A stretch of DNA of 54,612 nucleotides, taken from contig CANJMM010000009.1 in NCBI GenBank assembly GCA_947475765.1, forward strand, positions 1 through 54,612. Reading direction: 5' to 3'. Each line of letters opens with the position of its first letter. Within the stretch, counting starts at the first letter, position 1. Of the stretch, positions 51,593 to 54,612 are shown one piece after another. The stretch is from Legionellales bacterium (GTDB lineage Bacteria > Pseudomonadota > Gammaproteobacteria > Berkiellales > Berkiellaceae). The notes under the pieces are model-generated. The model saw only the letters and a list, made by a program, of their open reading frames with translations, did no database searches and was not told where the DNA came from. The position numbers and the translations under genes are program-made.

Positions 51593-54349
51593 ATGAATAA
51601 GCTCTATCGAATCTTGCTAAGTGCTGTACTTACTTTTTTAGTTGCCGCCTTATCTGGCCTTGCTGTCTATCTTTTTTATGCAAATGCTCAGCTGCCCTCT
51701 GTGACTATATTAGAAGACGTACAACTTCAGGTACCTTTAAGAATTTACACGTCGGACAACAAACTAATAGGGGAGTACGGTGAAAAGCGTCGGCACCCCA
51801 TTTCCCTTAAAGAAATCCCCCCTAAATTAATTCAAGCTATCTTAGCCACAGAAGATAGGCGCTTTTATGAGCATAGTGGCGTAGATATACGAGGCTTAGC
51901 AAGAGCCAGCATCCACTTAGTTATCAAAGGCCGAAAAGAGCAAGGGGCCAGTACCATTACCATGCAAGTAGCCCGTAATTTTTTCTTAACCCGTAAAAAA
52001 ACTTTTACCCGAAAAATAAACGAAATACTCCTGGCCATCAAAATTGAACGCAATCTCTCCAAAGATAAAATATTAGAACTCTATTTAAATAAAATTTACT
52101 TTGGTAAACGAGCACATGGCGTAGCTGCCGCAGCAGAAGTGTATTACGGAAAAGAAGTAGGCAAGCTAACCTTGCCGGAAATGGCGATGTTAGCTGGGCT
52201 ACCTCAAGCCCCTTCCCTGATTAATCCCCTGAATGATGCCCCCGCTGCACTGAAACGGCGTAATCATGTCTTAAAACGCATGAATCATTACGGCTTTATT
52301 AGTGACAAAGACTATGAGTCTGCACGCGAAGCGCCTGAAACAGCAAAGTACTACGGGGCCTTACTCGATCTCGATGCACCTTTTGTCGCAGAACGGGCAA
52401 GACAAGAAGTCATTGATTTATTTGGCCCTGGTATCTATACCTCTGGGTATACCGTTTACACCACGGTAGACAGTCATTTACAAGATTATGCCGAAGAAGC
52501 CGTGCACAAATCTTTACTCAATTATGACAAACGTCATGGATATCGTGGTGCTCTTCAACATTTTGCCTATCAAACTAAAGCAGAACAACAAAAAGCCCGT
52601 AAAATTTTAGCGGGATTAAGGCCTCATGCAAAATTAATCCCTGCTTTAATTATTGAGTTATTCCCTGATAAAGCCAAAGCTATTTTAAATTCTGGACAAA
52701 CTATTTTTATTCACATTGATCAAATGCGTTGGGCCAGACCGGTTAGAAGCAATGGCACTCTGGGCGCCATCCCGAGTCAACCCAAAGATATCTTAAAACC
52801 CGGCGATATTATTTATGCAGAACCCATTGAAAATAACTGGCTATTAAGCCAATATCCCAAAGCCACTGGAGCCTTAGTGGCACTCAACCCCAATGATGGC
52901 AAAATTTTAGCCTTAGTGGGTGGTTTTGATTTTTATACCTCCAGTTTTAATCGTGCTACCCAAGCCTTACGTCAACCTGGCTCTAATTTTAAGCCTTTTA
53001 TTTACGCTGCCGCCCTGGAAAATGGCCTAAGCCCTGGTACGGTCATTAATGATGCGCCTTTGGTTTTTAATGATGCCTCCCTGGAAGGGGTCTGGCGCCC
53101 ACAAAATGACACCAGGCGATTTTATGGTCCTACGCTACTGCGTATAGGCCTAGCCCAATCTAGAAATTTAGTCACCATTCGGCTATTAAAAGCCACTGGT
53201 ATTTCTAACACAATGAAAATATTAGAAAAATTTGGTTTCGATGAAAATGCGATGCCACACGGACTTGCCTTAGCCTTAGGCACGCTAGAAACCACCCCCC
53301 TAAAAATAGCAAGAGGTTATGCTGTGTTTGCAAATGGCGGATATCAAGTTACCCCCCATATTTTATCCCATATTAAAAATAAAGAAGGCCAAGTGGTTTA
53401 TGCTGCCACTAACCCTAAAATTTGCGCCACCTGTGAACAGCCTCTTGACACGAGTTTCCCTGGCACCAGGCCCAAAAATACACAACCAGACATAACAGAC
53501 GTAACAGACATAACAGAAGATCCCTTCCAACATAATAACCCCCATCAAATAATGGGGCCACCAGATGCTTTAGATAATCTTCTTGAAGAAAATCAACAGT
53601 TTGATGACATAGATATTGATCATATAGATTATCGCTTTCATTACAAAATAGGACCAGATGGCCATCTGGCCCCTCAAGCAATACATACCTCGTTATTAGC
53701 CTCTATTTTTAATCGTGCAAAAAATCAACCTAAAGAGGCTGCCACAAATCAACCCATGCAAAATAGAGATAATAGCCCTGCTGCCAAACGGGTGATTTCA
53801 CCTGAGACGGCTTTTATTATTTCTACGTTTATGCAAGATGTGATTAAATCTGGCACAGGTAAACGTGCCTTAGCATTAGGTCGAAACGATTTGGCCGGAA
53901 AAACAGGAACCACCAACAATAAAATGGATGCCTGGTTCACTGGATTTAATGCAAATTTGGTCGCCACCACCTGGATAGGATTCGATGAGCCTAAGCCACT
54001 CGATGAGTATGGCTCTGAATTAGCTCTACCGATGTGGATGGATTTTATGGGCAAAGCTTTAAAAGGCAAGCCTGAATCAAAACCCATCAAACCAGCTAGC
54101 CTAACTGAAGTAAAAATTGATCCTGAAACAGGCCTATTGGCTAGACCCAATCAAGCCAATGCTGTCATAGAGTATTTCAAAACGAATGACATCCCTACTG
54201 AAGTGGCCCCTGTTTCTAGCAGTTCGCAAAATCACAATCAAAATGACCATCAAAATAACGATCAAAATACAGAGTATGATAATGATAGCCATCCAAATAA
54301 TGAACAGGGCAAAGCTGCTGAACATACGACGACAGAAAGTTTGTTTTAG
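51593..54349 (+). CDS. mrcA: penicillin-binding protein 1A (bifunctional glycosyltransferase/transpeptidase)
   Basis: 918 aa. N-terminal span LSAVLTFLVAALSGLAVYLFY. The GT51 domain has ILATEDRRFYEHSGVDIRGL, QGASTITMQVARNFFL, LNKIYFGKRAHGVAAAAEVYYGK and LPEMAMLAGLPQAPS. An OB-like region follows, then the transpeptidase domain with QPGSNFKPFIYAAAL (SxxK serine), SRNLVTIRLL (SxN) and LAGKTGTTN (KTG). Between SxN and KTG there is a low-complexity acidic insert (about residues 620-730, with DVTDITEDP and DDIDIDHIDYR), and the tail is Asn/Gln/Asp-rich. It polymerises and cross-links peptidoglycan. It diverges from pilM, as in Pseudomonas ponA. Confidence 0.95.
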   Translation: MNKLYRILLSAVLTFLVAALSGLAVYLFYANAQLPSVTILEDVQLQVPLRIYTSDNKLIGEYGEKRRHPISLKEIPPKLIQAILATEDRRFYEHSGVDIRGLARASIHLVIKGRKEQGASTITMQVARNFFLTRKKTFTRKINEILLAIKIERNLSKDKILELYLNKIYFGKRAHGVAAAAEVYYGKEVGKLTLPEMAMLAGLPQAPSLINPLNDAPAALKRRNHVLKRMNHYGFISDKDYESAREAPETAKYYGALLDLDAPFVAERARQEVIDLFGPGIYTSGYTVYTTVDSHLQDYAEEAVHKSLLNYDKRHGYRGALQHFAYQTKAEQQKARKILAGLRPHAKLIPALIIELFPDKAKAILNSGQTIFIHIDQMRWARPVRSNGTLGAIPSQPKDILKPGDIIYAEPIENNWLLSQYPKATGALVALNPNDGKILALVGGFDFYTSSFNRATQALRQPGSNFKPFIYAAALENGLSPGTVINDAPLVFNDASLEGVWRPQNDTRRFYGPTLLRIGLAQSRNLVTIRLLKATGISNTMKILEKFGFDENAMPHGLALALGTLETTPLKIARGYAVFANGGYQVTPHILSHIKNKEGQVVYAATNPKICATCEQPLDTSFPGTRPKNTQPDITDVTDITEDPFQHNNPHQIMGPPDALDNLLEENQQFDDIDIDHIDYRFHYKIGPDGHLAPQAIHTSLLASIFNRAKNQPKEAATNQPMQNRDNSPAAKRVISPETAFIISTFMQDVIKSGTGKRALALGRNDLAGKTGTTNNKMDAWFTGFNANLVATTWIGFDEPKPLDEYGSELALPMWMDFMGKALKGKPESKPIKPASLTEVKIDPETGLLARPNQANAVIEYFKTNDIPTEVAPVSSSSQNHNQNDHQNNDQNTEYDNDSHPNNEQGKAAEHTTTESLF

Positions 54350-54352
54350 ATG

Positions 54353-54408
54353 TTTTCTTTTAAGCGACATTAATCACTTCAAGCAGCTAACTACGGCTTA
54401 AAAGAAAA
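54353..54408 (+). repeat. 13-bp inverted repeat just after PBP1A stop
   Basis: TTTTCTTTTAAGC (54353-54365) is exactly inverted at 54396-54408 with a 30-base loop. It is AT-rich and may protect the mRNA end rather than terminate. Confidence 0.6.
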
Positions 54409-54444
54409 ATAGTGGTGTCTTGTTGATAGTGAATTTTATCTTCT

Positions 54445-54494
54445 ACCCCTTTTTTTTAAAGGGGTCCATCGCAAAGCGATGGGGGGTTTTATTT
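54445..54494 (+). terminator. double-hairpin terminator region downstream of PBP1A
   Basis: ACCCCTTT/AAAGGGGT (54445-54465) is followed immediately by CCATCGC-AAA-GCGATGG (54466-54482), then GGGGTTTTATTT. The second hairpin plus T-rich tail fits an intrinsic terminator. The final 118 bases of the window hold no recognisable gene. Confidence 0.6.
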
Positions 54495-54612
54495 GAAATG
54501 CACTTTAATCTTTATTAAAATTATTGGCTTTCTTTTATCTAAAAATAGGTAAGTGCTCACCCCCTCTCAGCACTATTTTAAATGAAGCTTTCTTATTCCC
54601 ATTTTTTAAAGA

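Overview
The window is an AT-rich chromosomal segment of a gammaproteobacterium. Housekeeping gene order is conserved in blocks familiar from Pseudomonas and Legionella: yqgE-ruvX-pyrB-pyrC', pilT / yggS-proC-yggT-rdgB-hemW, asmA-mutY-yggX, rpmB-rpmG, coaD-ferredoxin, and ponA / pilMNOPQ-aroK-aroB-damX. Between these blocks sit genes that look host-directed: three ankyrin-repeat proteins, one protein with a eukaryotic-type Dbl/RhoGEF signature, an alanine-rich coiled-coil protein and a small basic-tailed protein. This mix suggests an intracellular member of the Legionellales/Coxiellaceae-like lineages. Several of these proteins end in, or contain, clusters resembling nuclear localisation signals. 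That would suit an intranuclear bacterium such as the 'Ca. Berkiella' type, but it is an inference from motifs and cannot be proved from this window.

Layout. 1-3.5 kb: small unknowns, a SIMPL-domain protein, a thioredoxin-fold protein and a secreted unknown. 3.7-5.7 kb: metK and rsmE. 6.1-9.9 kb: yqgE-ruvX-pyrB-pyrC'-unknown, probably one transcript; the dihydroorotase-like gene has lost its metal-binding His pair. 9.9-15.5 kb: pilT, diverging from yggS-proC-yggT-rdgB-hemW-ycxB-like. 15.5-17.3 kb: an SLC13-type permease. 17.4-21.5 kb: two tandem ankyrin-repeat paralogues behind an elaborate promoter. 21.5-25.9 kb: trmB, asmA-mutY-yggX and tRNA-Phe. 25.9-29.7 kb: a methyltransferase/glycosyltransferase cluster. 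29.7-31.6 kb: pabA/trpG and the convergent RhoGEF-like gene. 31.8-35.9 kb: rpmB-rpmG, an outer-membrane barrel, the Ala-rich protein and a basic-tailed small protein. 36-40.1 kb: a desaturase and a GldA/F/G-like ABC system. 40.1-42 kb: ferredoxin, coaD and hemE. 42-42.4 kb: a repeat-packed spacer with a MITE-like element. 42.4-43.3 kb: a third ankyrin protein. 43.4-51.3 kb: damX, aroB, aroK, pilQPONM. 51.6-54.3 kb: PBP1A.

Functional picture. The housekeeping genes cover pyrimidine, proline, shikimate, heme, CoA and S-adenosylmethionine synthesis. The T4P alignment complex (PilMNOP), the secretin PilQ and the retraction ATPase PilT are intact. PBP1A and DamX link to cell-wall growth and division. 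The accessory genes are the candidates for host interaction. They share NLS-like tails, carry short-unit repeats and lie next to dispersed inverted-repeat elements. Intergenic spacers are compact, many convergent genes touch or overlap, and several spacers are filled with short AT-rich tandem repeats. Functions are from motif recognition by eye; no database search was run.
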